Below are positions 16,965-27,822 of a DNA stretch of 64,000 nt, in pieces. The translations under genes and the position numbers were made by a program. The stretch covers positions 806,001-870,000 of the forward strand of contig JASFAU010000011.1 in assembly GCA_039704465.1 (NCBI GenBank), written 5' to 3'. Below the pieces are notes generated by a model. The model saw only the letters and a list, made by a program, of their open reading frames with translations. It ran no database searches and was not told the DNA's origin. The stretch is from Plasmodiophora brassicae (taxonomy: Eukaryota; Endomyxa; Phytomyxea; Plasmodiophorida; Plasmodiophoridae). How positions within the stretch are numbered: the first letter of the stretch is position 1; every line of letters starts with the position of its first letter.

Positions 16965-18365
16965 CTACCCCGACTGGAGGGCGCGCCGGCCGTCTTCCGA
17001 CCGCAGGAACCGATGGAACGCGCCGAACTCCAGCATGGACCGGATCTGTCTGACAGCGTCGTCGAAGATGTCGGCGGACGGCGCCGCGTCGAACATGATG
17101 CGGTTGGAGATCCTGTCCTTGTCGTCCCCGGAGATGTTGATCTCGAGCGGGGCCCCCGACGCGATGAACATGTTGTAGATTGAGGAGGCCTCGTCGGCGA
17201 GTTCGGCCTCGGCCGGCGATAGCAGCCGACAGGTGTCGTCCGCGTCGATCGGCACCTTCGTCATGGTCTGGGATTTCCAGCGCTTCCCGCGGCGCATCGC
17301 AGACGGGAACCGGCGCGCGTGGGCCCGCACGGCGAGCAGGAACTGGAGGTTCTCGACGGCGAACTCCCGGCAGAGGAACTCGGCGAACGCCTGCACGAGC
17401 GTCTTGTCGCCGCGGTCCAGGAACGCGTCCAGCGTGACGGGCAGAATGTCATCCGAGCCCTGGTTGCTGAACGTCGTGTAGGATAGGGCGATGGGCATCA
17501 GGAACACGACGAACATGTCGATCTGCAGGGTGATGTAGGTGGCGATGATCAGGTTCTTGTACGTGATCAGGTAGTAGGCGACCTGGCCGGAGATCAGGTA
17601 GCCGACCAGCAGGACGACGCTGAGGCCGGCGACGGACAGGAGCTCGCGCTTGATGTAGAACCCGTCGACGCAGACGACCAGGCGGATGGAGAAGAAGACA
17701 ATGAGCAGGTTCCAGGGGACGGCCCAGACCTGGGCCACCAGCGTCGCCAGCGGCGTCTTCAGGCACGGTCCCCAGGTGGCCGGGTCGGACGCCGCCGAGA
17801 AGACGGCCATCGCCAGCGTCGGGACCAGGATGGAGGCCCAGAACGGCACGAAGAACGCCCTGGTCGTCATCCACTGATGGTCCAGGAACCACTGGTCCGC
17901 TCGTGACAACGGTGCCCTATCCAGCGCCGGGCCGTCGTCCTGCGAATCGCCGCTGCTGGGGTCGACCGGGATCGCAGAGAACGCCGACGCGTCTGGGTCG
18001 ACGCCAGCGCTGGCGCCTCGCGTCTGATGATGGGGCGTTATCGTCCGCAGCTTGGCCCGGGCGATGCGACATTGCAGGGACAGGACGCCGCACCTGAGCG
18101 TATAGCCGACGGTGCCGATCGAACTGGCAAACGACGATACAAAGTTGGCGATCCAGCAGGGCAGGATGCCGCCGATCTGCCCGGCCGCGTTGCTGAGCAC
18201 GCCGATCCACAGGGCCAGGAACACGACGATCGTCGTCAGCGGCATGCGGGGCGCGATCGGCTGCAGGTGCCGCCTCCCGCAGTAGACGCCCATCAGGATC
18301 GGGTTGATCAGCAGGCTGGACCCGATCAGGACCCATAGGACGGCGTCGCGAACGTCCACGCTCAT
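16965..18365 (-). CDS. 7TM-RGS protein, copy 2 (tandem paralogue)
   Basis: A single-exon protein of 466 residues, starting at ATG 18365 (MSVDVRDAVLWVLIG) and ending 33 bases before the longest frame of copy 1. It shares long blocks with copy 1 (AGQIGGILPCWIANFVSS, LRCGVLSLQCRIARAKL, IRLVVCVDGFYIKREL, VTLDAFLDRGDKTLVQAFAE, and IRSMLEFGAFHRFL at the C-terminus). It has the same seven predicted membrane segments followed by an RGS domain with an internal insertion. The tandem arrangement, same strand and lack of introns point to local duplication. The two copies differ mainly in the third cytosolic loop and the RGS insertion. Function is inferred as a G-protein-regulating receptor-like protein; the ligand is unknown. 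Confidence 0.85.
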   Translation of the reverse strand: MSVDVRDAVLWVLIGSSLLINPILMGVYCGRRHLQPIAPRMPLTTIVVFLALWIGVLSNAAGQIGGILPCWIANFVSSFASSIGTVGYTLRCGVLSLQCRIARAKLRTITPHHQTRGASAGVDPDASAFSAIPVDPSSGDSQDDGPALDRAPLSRADQWFLDHQWMTTRAFFVPFWASILVPTLAMAVFSAASDPATWGPCLKTPLATLVAQVWAVPWNLLIVFFSIRLVVCVDGFYIKRELLSVAGLSVVLLVGYLISGQVAYYLITYKNLIIATYITLQIDMFVVFLMPIALSYTTFSNQGSDDILPVTLDAFLDRGDKTLVQAFAEFLCREFAVENLQFLLAVRAHARRFPSAMRRGKRWKSQTMTKVPIDADDTCRLLSPAEAELADEASSIYNMFIASGAPLEINISGDDKDRISNRIMFDAAPSADIFDDAVRQIRSMLEFGAFHRFLRSEDGRRALQSG

Positions 18366-18979
18366 GCTCCTTCGGTCCCTGTCTACCTACTGTATATGGG
18401 CAGAGATCGCAGCGTACTCGATCCACGCATGTGCCATTGGTGACCTGTGACTGGCGGGGCGGGCGCGCTCCTTCATCGAAGCAGGTCCCGTCGTGGCATA
18501 GCCTTACCTGGCCATCGGCCATGGTGGGCCCCCGATACCGGTGGGGCCCTGCGCGGAGGTTGAATATCACCGGTTGCATATCGAGAGCGTCGCGTACGTT
18601 GACCCGCCCAAACGACGCGCCCCAACCGGATCCGGTACGTCACGGATTCCGTTGGCATTATTAGGGCCGAACCGCAGGGACCGGTCTTCCACGGTCCAGG
18701 ACTGAACCGGACCGGACCTGAAGTGGGACCGGACCGTAAACGGGACCGGACCGTCACTGGGACCGGACCGGAACGCGACACGAGTCACAACGACCGAACT
18801 GGGACCGGGTCTGCACATCTGGGACCAGACCGGACCGGACCCGCCCCCAGCCGCCCCCCGGAAGCAACCGTGGTACGTCGTACGTCCCCCTGCAGAAGGT
18901 GGTTGAGACCGAGTAGGTACTCAGGTCCGTCCCAAATATAGGAACGGCGCGCCCGTCGTCGTCATCGGGACGGTCGATC
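18366..18979. other. Divergent intergenic region, partly GGACC-repetitive
   Basis: This stretch separates the minus-strand 7TM-RGS gene from the plus-strand SLC19 gene and presumably carries both promoters. No coding exon is supported. About 18.66-18.85 kb is filled by a degenerate array of gggaccggacc words, listed separately. Confidence 0.5.
18664..18845. repeat. Degenerate gggaccggacc array
   Basis: The words gaccgg / ggaccggacc recur at irregular spacings of about 15-25 bases (for example around 18706, 18727, 18744, 18762, 18803, 18826). The unit overlaps its own reverse complement (ccggt/accgg), so the array could fold. It lies in the promoter interval between divergent genes. Confidence 0.7.
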
Positions 18980-20494
18980 ATGGGTGTCGGCGCGTTGCAC
19001 GTCGTCTGCGCCGGCCTGCTGGCCGTGTCGCTGTTCCAGTCGGTCAACCCGAGTCAGTGCTGTGCGCGCGCGTGCGGACCCCGCGTGGCCCCCTGCGTCT
19101 GACGCCGCGCCACTGTTGCAGTCTACGGGTACCTGCACGAGTTCTTCGTCCGCGTCTGCGCCCTGCACGACGATGACGTCAGCCATCATATCTGGCCGGT
19201 GTACTCGTACACGTCGGCGCTGGCGCTCGTCCCGCTGATGTACGTCAGCGAGTACGGCGCGGGGTACGCCCCCGTCATCGTTGTCGGCGTCCTCCTGCGC
19301 CTGGCCATGGCGTTGGCGCACGAGTTCGCCCGCCCGTCGGCCCTGTACCCGCATCAGATCGCGCTGGCCATGTTCGGGATCGCCGTCGCCTGCAAGGTGT
19401 CGTTCAGCGCGTACCTGTACGCGATCCTGCCCGCCTCCATGTACTTCCAGATGACCGGGTACGTTCGAGCGTGCAACCTGCTCGCCCATGTCATTGGCGG
19501 GATGGTCGGCTGGGTGCTCCGCGATGTCCTGCACGCCGCCTGGACCTGGTTCTTCACCGTCCAGCAAGCCAGCATCGCGATCGCACTGGTCTCCTTCGCA
19601 ACCGTCATTGGGTTCGCCCGGCGACTGCCACGTCGGTGCGAGCACGACCCTGCGGGCTCGCTGGCGCCTCGATTACGGTCGCTGGGCGAGCTCCGCGCCC
19701 TGCTCCGGGCGATCTATTCGTCGCCGTCCGTCGTGATCTGGTCGGTGTGGTTCGTCGTCGGCTATGCCGTCCTGGAGCTGGTCCTGCTGACCCACGTGAC
19801 GCTCTTCTTCGAGATCGACCCGAACGCCAACCTGAACGGCATCATCTACGCCGTTTCCCGTTTGCTGGCCGCTGGCGCTGCCCTGCTCAGCGGGTGCCAA
19901 TCTGGTTTCATCGTGAGATGCGACCCCCTGGACGTCTTCTTCCACGGTACTAATGTGTGTGTCTCTGTGGCGTAGAACCGTCACCCGGTGCCGATCATGC
20001 TCTGTGGATCCGTGTCGATCGCGGCCCTGCTGGTCGTATCGGGTCTGGCGTCGACGATCGCATTGGCGTACGCCTGCCTGTGCGGCATTTGCGCCATCCT
20101 CGAGTACTGCATGACGGCGGCCACCTCCATCATTGCCTGCGAGTTCGGAACCGCGCCCCTTCCGTGTCGTCGTCGTCTGAGAGTTTTAACCGTCGACTTG
20201 GACAGGTTGCCCACATCGGTGCGAGGGTTCGCCATCCTGTTCAGCACGTTGCTGTCGCTCGTCGTGCAAGTGTCGCTGCAGTTCATCTGTGGGCCTGTCC
20301 TCCAGCTGTCGATTCATGCCAAGTACGTGACGCTCGGAGGCACCATGGCGCTACTCGCTGTTGTCCTCTGCCATATCGCCGTCCGAAGAAGGGCGTTGTC
20401 GACGACCACGGACGGGAAGACGGTGGAGCTGGAATTACCGGACAGGGTGCCGAGCCCTACGTCCGATAACACGGCGGGAAACGATGTGCTATAG
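18980..20494 (+). CDS. SLC19-family transporter (reduced folate/thiamine carrier type)
   Basis: A multi-pass plasma-membrane carrier of the SLC19 family, whose members import folates or thiamine. The exons 18980-19052, 19122-19912 and 19976-20494 join in phase to give about 460 residues. The second intron has a tactaat branch site. Family features include the first helix followed by YGYLHEFFVRV, the segment WPVYSYTSALALVPLMYVSE, and CKVSFSAYLYAILPASMYFQ-MTGYVRACNLLA, which matches the conserved FxxYxYAxVxxxxYxxVTxxxRAxxLL block of SLC19 proteins. WSVWFVVGYAVLELVLLTHV begins the second half. The C-terminal half is hydrophobic and ends in a short polar tail. Substrate (folate or thiamine) cannot be told from the sequence. 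Confidence 0.8.
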
Positions 20495-20606
20495 CGAGGC
20501 GGTAACGGCTGTTCTGTATGTTAACCAGGGAAGGGAACGCATTTCGACAGTCGGTTATGGTGGTGGACTAAGAGGTTGTGCCCGGGCAAACGTAGCGGCC
20601 CGCCCG

Positions 20607-21512
20607 TCACTGGTCATCGTCGGCCCATATCGGGCGCAAGTGCCGATGAGCCGCATGCGGATGGTGGTCATCGTGTTCCGAATAGGATACCGGAGGGAAT
20701 TCAACGGTGGTGTGCTCGAACAGCTTCCCCGACAGCAGCATGGACATGATCGACGACTCTTCGGACGGCAACGGCAACGGGGAGCCTTGTTGACCTGACG
20801 AGGACGTGAGCGCCATGCATCCAGGTTACGTTCCACGGGATGTTCGACCTATTGGCGGAGGAATACATTGCCGTTTGTTGGCCTGGTCGGTGGCTGGGCA
20901 GGGTTGCGATGCGGTCCCACCGCTGCCGCGCTTGTTGCGGCGTTTGACACGGTAGAATGGTAGCCGTGCGATGTCTCTCCAGCTGCCATCGTTTGGAACG
21001 CGCATGGAAACGACCAGCTGCAGCTGATCGGTGACGGGAGGTGTGACACAGCGGCCAATGTTGTCTCCATCCAACCGAGTCACCACTGCCTGGCTCACCT
21101 GCAACGACAGGTTGCTCTTGATCTACGCGGCATGGCCGTCAGATGCAACACGCGCGATACGATGCGAAACGGCCGACAACCTGAACGTCGTACTGGCGCA
21201 GATCGGTCTTCAGTGCAGCGATCGGTAGGGAGTCCATTGCAGCCGGCGTCAGGTACCCTGCAGCGGTTCCGTTAATGGACGTCGCGTCGCGCGCGCGCGC
21301 TGACCCTGAAACGTACCGAGCCACTCGCCCGAGCTGGGTCTCCTGACGCGGAATCGGGCCGTCATTCGTGGGGCAGGCCCGTCCGGTAGGTCCGCCCGCA
21401 CGTACAGGTACCGTTTACCATCCGCCTTATTGTACGGGCGGATCTCGACGACCGGTATGCCGCCGGGCATGAATTCGGTGACCTCCTTCCATCGGTGGGC
21501 GGCAATCTTCAT
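20607..21512 (-). CDS. Unidentified multi-exon protein
   Basis: Starts at ATG 21512 (MKIAAHRWKEVTEFMPGG) and ends at the TGA at 20607. Likely exons are 21512 to about 21320, a middle exon around 21258-21180 (MDSLPIAALKTDLRQ), an exon from about 21104 (VSQAVVTRLDGDNIGRCV) and a terminal exon from about 20816 (SSIMSMLLSGKLFEHTTVEF). The third exon contains a basic cluster FYRVKRRNKRGSG that could be a nuclear localisation signal. The C-terminus is His/Asp-rich. I do not recognise the family. Reality as a gene is supported by non-repetitive sequence and plausible GT...AG joins only. Confidence 0.45.
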
Positions 21513-22492
21513 CCGAATGGCAGGCAGCGGTGCGGGCGTCGCGTTGCTATTGCTACTGCTGCTGCTACTGCCGCTGCTGCTGCTGCTGCTGCCCGAGCCA
21601 ATCGTTGCCGTTCGCGAATCGCTGACGGACAGGGAAGGTCCACCCCCTGCAACTCATGCTGAGAGAGATGACGTAAAAATAGGCCTAAGTCGGGGCCGAC
21701 CTGCGGCGGTGAGGACGAACGGGCCGCCCGTCAGGCAGAGCGGGGCCGGTGGCACCATGCCCGCTGTGAATGGCGACTCCAGGAACGGGAACGGCGGAGT
21801 CAGGGGCATGCGCGGAGGCGTCGCCATGTGGTTACGCCCGGAGCCGGACCGTCCACGTCGTACCGCAACGGAACCCGCACCACCGAACGTTGACGATACG
21901 CGACGGGCGGTGGCCCCGGGGCCTTGCGCGTGTGTGTGTTTCCGGACCCGGATGGAACTCTGGCGGCGGTCAGCTGTGGTGATGGTCACGCGTCACGGGG
22001 AGCGTATCTGGTCGATGGCCGGCGCGCGGCTGTGTGCGGTCCTACGCTATGTCAATGTGCGCTGCGGAGTTGGACGCCTCCCCCGGCCCCCCAGTCACGG
22101 CGTTCGCGACTTTTCGTCCAGTCGCGCTCGCCGGCTGTGCCCCCCTTTCCGTCCCGATGGCACTCCCGTCCAGCCCTGCGTCGCAGAGTACCGGTGTACG
22201 ACGCGCGACGTGCTGTCTAAGGGTGCACAATGACCACGGTTTGAAACCGGAGCACCCCAGAGTCGTCATTGTTCCGCAACGCAGCGCGCTACCCGATTCG
22301 CTTAGGGACCGCTGGGTGAATATACCGTTGCAGTCGTCGCCCGGGAGCATGATCCGATGTAACATCCGTCCAGCGCGGCTGCTCGTGTCTGGCTCGGATG
22401 TTGGCTGGCAGGTAACGCGTTTTCGGCCCGGGGACCGCACCGTTGGAAAACTGCGCGACTGCAGGGCGGCGACTGGGTCAGAGCGGCAAACG
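21513..22492. other. Interval between unknown gene and ZNHIT3-like gene
   Basis: It begins with a CTG/GCT trinucleotide tract (about 21541-21592) just upstream of the minus-strand start. Open plus-strand frames cross the region, including one beginning with a run of leucines, but they are compositionally biased, show no family signature and overlap one another. No gene is called. Confidence 0.4.
21541..21592. repeat. CTG/GCT trinucleotide tract
   Basis: Near-perfect ctg/gct repeats interrupted by cta and ccg. The tract lies about 30 bases upstream of the ATG of the minus-strand unknown gene, so it would fall in its 5' untranslated region or promoter, where it reads as CAG repeats. Confidence 0.85.
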
Positions 22493-22976
22493 ATGGCGGA
22501 CGAGCCATGCCACGTCTGCGACGCGGCATCGGCGCGGTACCGATGCCCGGCCTGTCGCGTTGCTCGGTACTGTTCCGTGGCCTGCTATAAATCGCACACG
22601 GCGACCGGGTGCGCGCCCACTGCACCTGTCGCCGACGACCAGCGCGGTACTGCCGATGCGGCGCGGTCGCTGGGCGCGGAACATTCGGAATGGGTGCTGC
22701 TGACGGACGCGGATCGGGCGCTGATTGGTAGGGCGTTCTTCCCGGGTTTGCGCTCCGATGCTGAATCCGCGATGTCGTACGGTAGAGCGTTCAGAGGAGG
22801 TGCAGGGCGCGTTGCGCAGCAGGGAACTGCGAGACATTATTCGGGACTTGGCGGGCAAACCTCGCCAGGCCCTTGCTGATGCCCTGGAGCGTAACCAGCA
22901 CCTGGTCGACTTCACAGATACGCTGTTACGCACGATCAGTTTCGAAGCCGGCCGTGCCGCCAAGGACCGTATATAA
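22493..22976 (+). CDS. ZNHIT3-like HIT zinc-finger protein
   Basis: Exons 22493-22727 and 22795-22976 join in phase (67-base intron) to give 138 residues, close to ZNHIT3-type proteins. The N-terminus is a HIT-type zinc finger: PCHVCDAASARYRCPACRVA, then RYCSVACYKSHTATGC, with the expected Cys/His ladder. The C-terminal part (RSRELRDIIRDLAGKPRQA, LADALERNQHLVDFTDTLL) matches the helical C-terminal domain of ZNHIT3. In other eukaryotes ZNHIT3/Hit1 acts in box C/D snoRNP assembly; the same role is inferred. The start is the ATG directly before the finger. Confidence 0.88.
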
Positions 22977-23631
22977 ACGCATGCCGAACCGCCTAGTCTA
23001 TAGTATAGTGCCTATGGATGTCCTCGGCGTCCAGGTTGCTCTCAGCGACCGCGGACCACGTTCAAAGAATCCACGCTAGCTGCGTCCTGCTCTACAGTTG
23101 GGCATGAGAGACCGAGTGAGTGGTTTGTCGACGATGAACAACAGCCGGTCGCCGCTCGTGTGGCGAGTTGACGCAGCCTCGATCTGAGCTCCGTTAATTG
23201 TGGTACATATCGGAATGCTGGGTACGTCATTCGACGGTCATGTCGTCGTCGATCATCGCGCCGAGCGTGGCATCGGCCAGGGCTGCATGCATGCGCGCAG
23301 GCTTCTGTCTGTCGGGTCGGGGACGTCGACGGCACAGGTACGTACCGGGCGCACTGAGCGCATGCGCGTTCCTGTCCATCGAATGGTGGTCGACGGCGAC
23401 CGTCGTCACCAACGCAGCATGTTGCTGCCGTCGGTGCGGTATATGACTTTCAGGGCCTATTAACTTTCAGGGCCTGACCTATTTCCGGCGGCGCTCTGGT
23501 CGACCGCGTGTCAGTGGTGACGAGGGCGTTCTATTTGTGGCAGGTCCGCACGACCGCACCCCTCGGCCGCCGCACTGGTAGCCAGACATCCGCCCGATTA
23601 TCGACAAACGGCCAACCCAGCTGTCTCGCGA
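22977..23631. other. Interval before the BTB-LRR gene; possible small minus-strand ORF
   Basis: No recognised gene. A 61-codon minus-strand frame at 23227-23412 ends in KPARMHAALADATLGAMIDD, which has ordinary protein composition and contains a possible short intron; it could be a small unknown gene or part of one. The repeated phrase actttcagggcct occurs twice at about 23445-23477. Confidence 0.3.
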
Positions 23632-26119
23632 ATGCCAGTGCTTCTGCGTCTCGCTCTACTGTCGGCGCTAGCCGCCAGCGTCGGCGGCATTCATTTCGAG
23701 CTGGCCGACGGCGTCGTCGTGTACGTGAACATGTCCATTGTCGTGGCGCACTCCAAGATGATACACGACATGCTCGGCACGTCACCGGACGACGTCGACA
23801 GAAACTTCTCGCTCCCATATATCAACGCGGAGCGGTTCCGACTGGTACGTTGTGCCTGTCCCTGACGTCGTGTCGATCGCGACGATGGCCCGTTATAGGC
23901 ATATAACGTCGGCCGGCCGTCCACAGATGGAGGCTTACATGGTAGACGGCGTCCTGCCATCCGAGGACGACCCTCGAGCCCTGTTTCGCATGATGGGCAT
24001 CGCCGATTACCTGAACATGCAAGGCGTCCTGGATCCTTTGTCGGATTTAGTTGTCCAGGCGTTAAGCGCCGATCCAGCAAGACCGCCCGTGTGGTCGTCG
24101 TCGAGTGTGTTTGACTACTTGGCGACGTCTGCCGCAGCGTATGTCATGAATCGTATAACGGGGACGTCTTCGTATATAACCGACAAGTGCTGTAGGGTGG
24201 GCGTACGTCTACCAGCCGATTTCATCACCGATTTCGTCAGGCGCATGGCGCGCAGCTTCTTTCAGGGCAAGTGTACGGCAAGCCTGACCAGGACGAGCAG
24301 GTGCACACATGCCGCGGTCTGGGGGAGCTTATCGAACGACTGGTTCGCCAATATCACGTCTGTCTCGTCGTCCAGCGAACTGTACGGTGCCAGCACACGT
24401 ATCCAGCGCCCGCGTTTCTATTAACTCTGGTCTGCTATCCAGTGACCTGAGTAACAACCACATCGAGTCGATCACCAGTCGGGCGTTCGTCGCGTGCCGA
24501 TGCCTGACCCATCTGTTCGTACCGATCCCCGTCATCGCTCCGACCACTTAACGGACGCTGTGCACCAGGTACCTGGAGAGGAACCGGATCGAGACAATCG
24601 AGAGCGGCGCCTTTCACGGCCTGTCGACCCTCTCTACCTTGTACGCCTATAGATCGTTCAGGCATCGGACCGGGCGCGGCCAGCTCATCTCTTCGTGCAG
24701 GTACCTGTCCGGTAACCGGATCCAGTCGATCCAGAAGGACGTGTTCGCCGACCTGCCCTCGTTAACCACATGGTGCGGATCCACCACCGACATGCATAAC
24801 GCAACGTGATTTTCATCTCAGTAATCGCTGAACAGGTACCTGAATGACAACCGGATCCGGACGATCGAGAAAGGCGCGTTCGCTGGCATGTCGGCACTGC
24901 AGGACCTGTAGGGGCCGGTTGTTGAACCTCGCCGACCCGTCACCCGGTCGCTGAACGTTGCACAGGTCGTTCATACAGAACGAGATACGGACGATAGAGG
25001 CTGGCACGTTCATTGGCATGTCCTCACTGACCAAACTGTACGACAGCGGCATGCTCGCCGGCCGCGAATAACTGACGTTGGCACACCAGCCGCTTGGCGA
25101 AGAATCGGATCCGGGCCATTGAGGGCGGCGCGTTTCATGGGCTACCGCTGCTGAACCACCTGTACGTATCGTCACGGTCGGGGCGCTGGCGCCACCTGAC
25201 GCCATCCGCTGAACCAGCTGTGCACGCAGCGCGTTGTGTGACAATCGCCTGACATCGATCGACAAAGGCATGCTCGCTGGGCTACCGTCGTTAGCGCAAC
25301 TGTACGGGTCACCAGCACTGCCATTGTCCAACGGGACTGATCGAATACCGCCCAGTTACGTAAACGACAACGAGATCCAGGCGATCGAGAAGGGCGCCTT
25401 CGACGGCATGGCACTGAACGTTCTGTGTGTATGACGCCAGATGGTCCAATGCGCAGCGACTAACGGATCGCCAATAGGTGGATGGGCAACAACCGGCTCC
25501 AGGTTATTGAGGTCGGCGTGTTTCACGGGATGTCTTCGCTCGCCTTCCTGTACGTGTTCAATGCGCGAATCGACAACGGCGAACTGACCGTTGCGCAGCA
25601 ACCTGGGCGACAACGAGATCGAGATGATCGAGCAGGATGCGTTCGCCGGGCTGTCGACGCTCGTTGCCCTGTATGTGCGTCTTAGCCACCGGACACCATC
25701 AACTGATCGGTCAGACGCGCGGCGCAGGTCGCTGGCCAGGAATCGCATCGGTTCGATCAGGAGCGGGACGTTCAACGGCCTGACGTTGCTGGCCGACCTG
25801 TACGTCCCAATGGCGAATTGTCGGCGTTGTATGCCACCAACGCAGTGAATGCCCAGTTCGTTAGAGCAGAACGGGCTCCAAGCCGTCGAGCAGGACACGT
25901 TCCGCGACCTGCCGTTGCTGGCCTCCCTGTACGTCCGCGATCGCCTGGCGAACATTGTAGAACGGTCGTGACCGGTGTGTGTGTGTGTGTGTGTGTAGCG
26001 ATTTGGGCCACAACCAGATCGGGTGCATCGCGACGGGCGCATTCAGCAGGGCGCCGGCGCTGACGACACTGTATCTGTCACCTGTGGTGGTGCGCCCGCT
26101 GCCCAGAGCAGAGTACTGA
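23632..26119 (+). CDS. BTB/Skp1-like plus leucine-rich-repeat protein, one LRR per exon
   Basis: The first exon encodes a hydrophobic start (MPVLLRLALLSALAASVGG) and then a BTB/Skp1-like fold: FELADGVVVYVNMSIVVAHS, KMIHDMLG, LPYINAERF. It continues in the next exon with MEAYMVDGVLPSEDD and MGIADYLNMQGVLDPLSDLV. Twelve LRR exons follow, starting at 24443, 24569, 24701, 24836, 24966, 25090, 25230, 25356, 25478, 25599, 25728 and 25857. Eleven are exactly 72 bases and one (25356) is 69, all in the same phase, each encoding one repeat of the type YLERNRIETIESGAFHGLST. A last exon (25997-26119) ends at TGA. Introns are 49-68 bases. Such LRRs usually bind proteins; the BTB part suggests an adaptor role, possibly for a cullin ligase. 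The apparent signal peptide conflicts with that, and the true start may be elsewhere. Joins between 24.2 and 24.44 kb are unresolved. Confidence 0.75.
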
Positions 26120-26380
26120 CGTGCGCAGCACATTGACAGGGAACCCGGTCTGTCGTCGTTCACCTTCCCCGGCGCAGCGCCGCCCTGATTGGGGCCTGCC
26201 AGCCAACGCCACGATCCAATGCTAACCTGCCATCGGTCACCTGAGGAACGCGACGAACCGAATCTAAACATAGAACGTAGTAAATGATACGACGTCATCC
26301 TCGGCGACCGGCGGCAACTGGGCTCGGTCGGGCACAGAACGAGAGAGAGGGAGAGAGTCCGCATTGGCGGTCGGGAACGA
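26120..26380. promoter_or_regulatory. Intergenic interval before the REEP gene
   Basis: About 260 bases between two plus-strand genes, presumably the terminator of the LRR gene and the promoter of the REEP-like gene. A gagagaga tract lies at about 26340-26356, just upstream of the REEP start. No coding signal is seen. Confidence 0.35.
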
Positions 26381-27524
26381 ATGGCGGACACGGATGATGC
26401 GGAGGCGGACGGGCGTCCGCGACGGCGCCGCCCGGGCGACCGGCGACCGTCGCCATCGCCGGAACGGGGCATGCCGCCCGAGACGGCCGAGGAGCGGCGC
26501 CGGCGCCTGGCGCGCAACCGGGCGCGACGGCACAAGGCGTCGGCGGCCGCGTTCGCCGCCCTGAATTCGGTGGCGCAGACCTTGGCCGGGTGGACATCGC
26601 CGGCACGACCCGTCGCCGTGCCTGCATCGGTATCAGGGCGGCGGGTAGGATCCGTCGACCAGTTGCAGAAGGTCGTTGTGGATGGTGTCGTCGTTCGTTG
26701 CGCGTCGCTGACGGGTTGCCCGCACAGCTGGACGATCGCCTGGAGCAATACGGTATACGTACTGGGCCGCGACACGCGACGTCGAACCGTGCTGATTCGG
26801 TCGGTGGGGAACGGCAGATGCGCTGAACGACATCGAGGAGTACACGGGCATTCGCAAGGCGCACCTGCTGATCCTGGCGGCCGCCGCAGCAATGGCCTTC
26901 ATCCTGTTCGGGTTCGGCAGCAGCGCCCTGTGGTAAGCGTTGGTGTGGGCGTGCGCCGCTGCAGAACGTTGGGGTCCCATTTGCTGACGTTCGTCCTCCT
27001 AGTTTGTGGATTGGGTTCCTGTACCCGATCTATGCGTCGTTCCGCTGCCTGGAAAGCGATGACCCCGGCAAGTCGGACGTGTCGTCGTGGCTGATGTACT
27101 GGGTAACCACCGTTGGAACTGTGCGGTTCGGCATGCAACAAGGCACCCTGATGATCTGCACACGTGTGTCAGGTCGTGTTTGGCGTATTCCAGATGTCGG
27201 AGGTCGTTGCGGATTCGTTCCTGTCCAGGTCGGTCTCGTCTGTCGCTGCTGCGCCGGGCGCGCTCGTGGTTCAACGTGTGTCGTAGTTTCCCTTTCTATT
27301 ACCCGTTGAAGGTGGTGTTTGTGCTCTGGTGCCTGCTTCCCGGTTATCGCGGGGCGAACACGCTCTACAGCAGCATCGTGGATCCATGCGTCATGGCCGT
27401 TGAACCGCGTCTGGGCACGCTTTGGGACGATATCTGCTCGATTGTGGACAGTGCGACCCACGATGCAACGCGGGCGCTAAGATCGTCGTTGACCGCAATC
27501 GAGTCGCGTATTTCTACACACTGA
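26381..27524 (+). CDS. REEP/Yop1/HVA22 (TB2/DP1) ER-shaping protein
   Basis: A multi-exon gene from ATG 26381. The first exon is charged and Arg/Pro-rich (a cytosolic head). The second (from about 26825) encodes DIEEYTGIRKAHLLILAAAA and a hydrophobic hairpin. The third (from about 27003) has IGFLYPIYASFRCLES-DD-SSWLMYWV, the fourth (from about 27171) VVFGVFQMSEVVADSFLS, and the last (from about 27295) FPFYYPLKVVFVLWCLLPG, which together are the TB2/DP1/HVA22 domain. It ends at 27524 with a helical tail. Family members insert as wedge-shaped hairpins and curve ER tubules. The Arg-rich N-terminal extension of about 90 residues is longer than in typical family members. Confidence 0.88.
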
Positions 27525-27822
27525 TCACGTCACGCGACAATAAGTACTTGCAGACCGTTTCGTTCGGAACGCGTTAGGTGGCCTGGGGCACGCGTCGACG
27601 CAGGCGAGTCTCCTGACGCGGTACATCCAACAATAGCCAATCAACTGCACGAGGGCATCAGTTGGGGAGACAGATGTCGCCAATGAGCGCTGCCAGGTTC
27701 GCCAGTCATCTGTAGTGGGTCACCTTATGTGACGGTGGCAGCACCGATCACGTTTGCCATTCCTTATTGCACTGGAGTAGGTAGGCCGCCTCAATCGACA
27801 AAAAAGATAGCAAAACGGTATG
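27525..27822. other. Intergenic, no gene seen
   Basis: About 300 bases between the REEP gene and tRNA-Ile. No coding or repeat structure of note apart from short A-rich and T-rich runs near 27800. Confidence 0.4.

Noticed and set aside
21520..22233. Leu-rich plus-strand frame that looks like a signal peptide plus secreted protein
   Set aside because: The leucines come from a CTG tract, the rest is low complexity, and it overlaps the start of the minus-strand gene.
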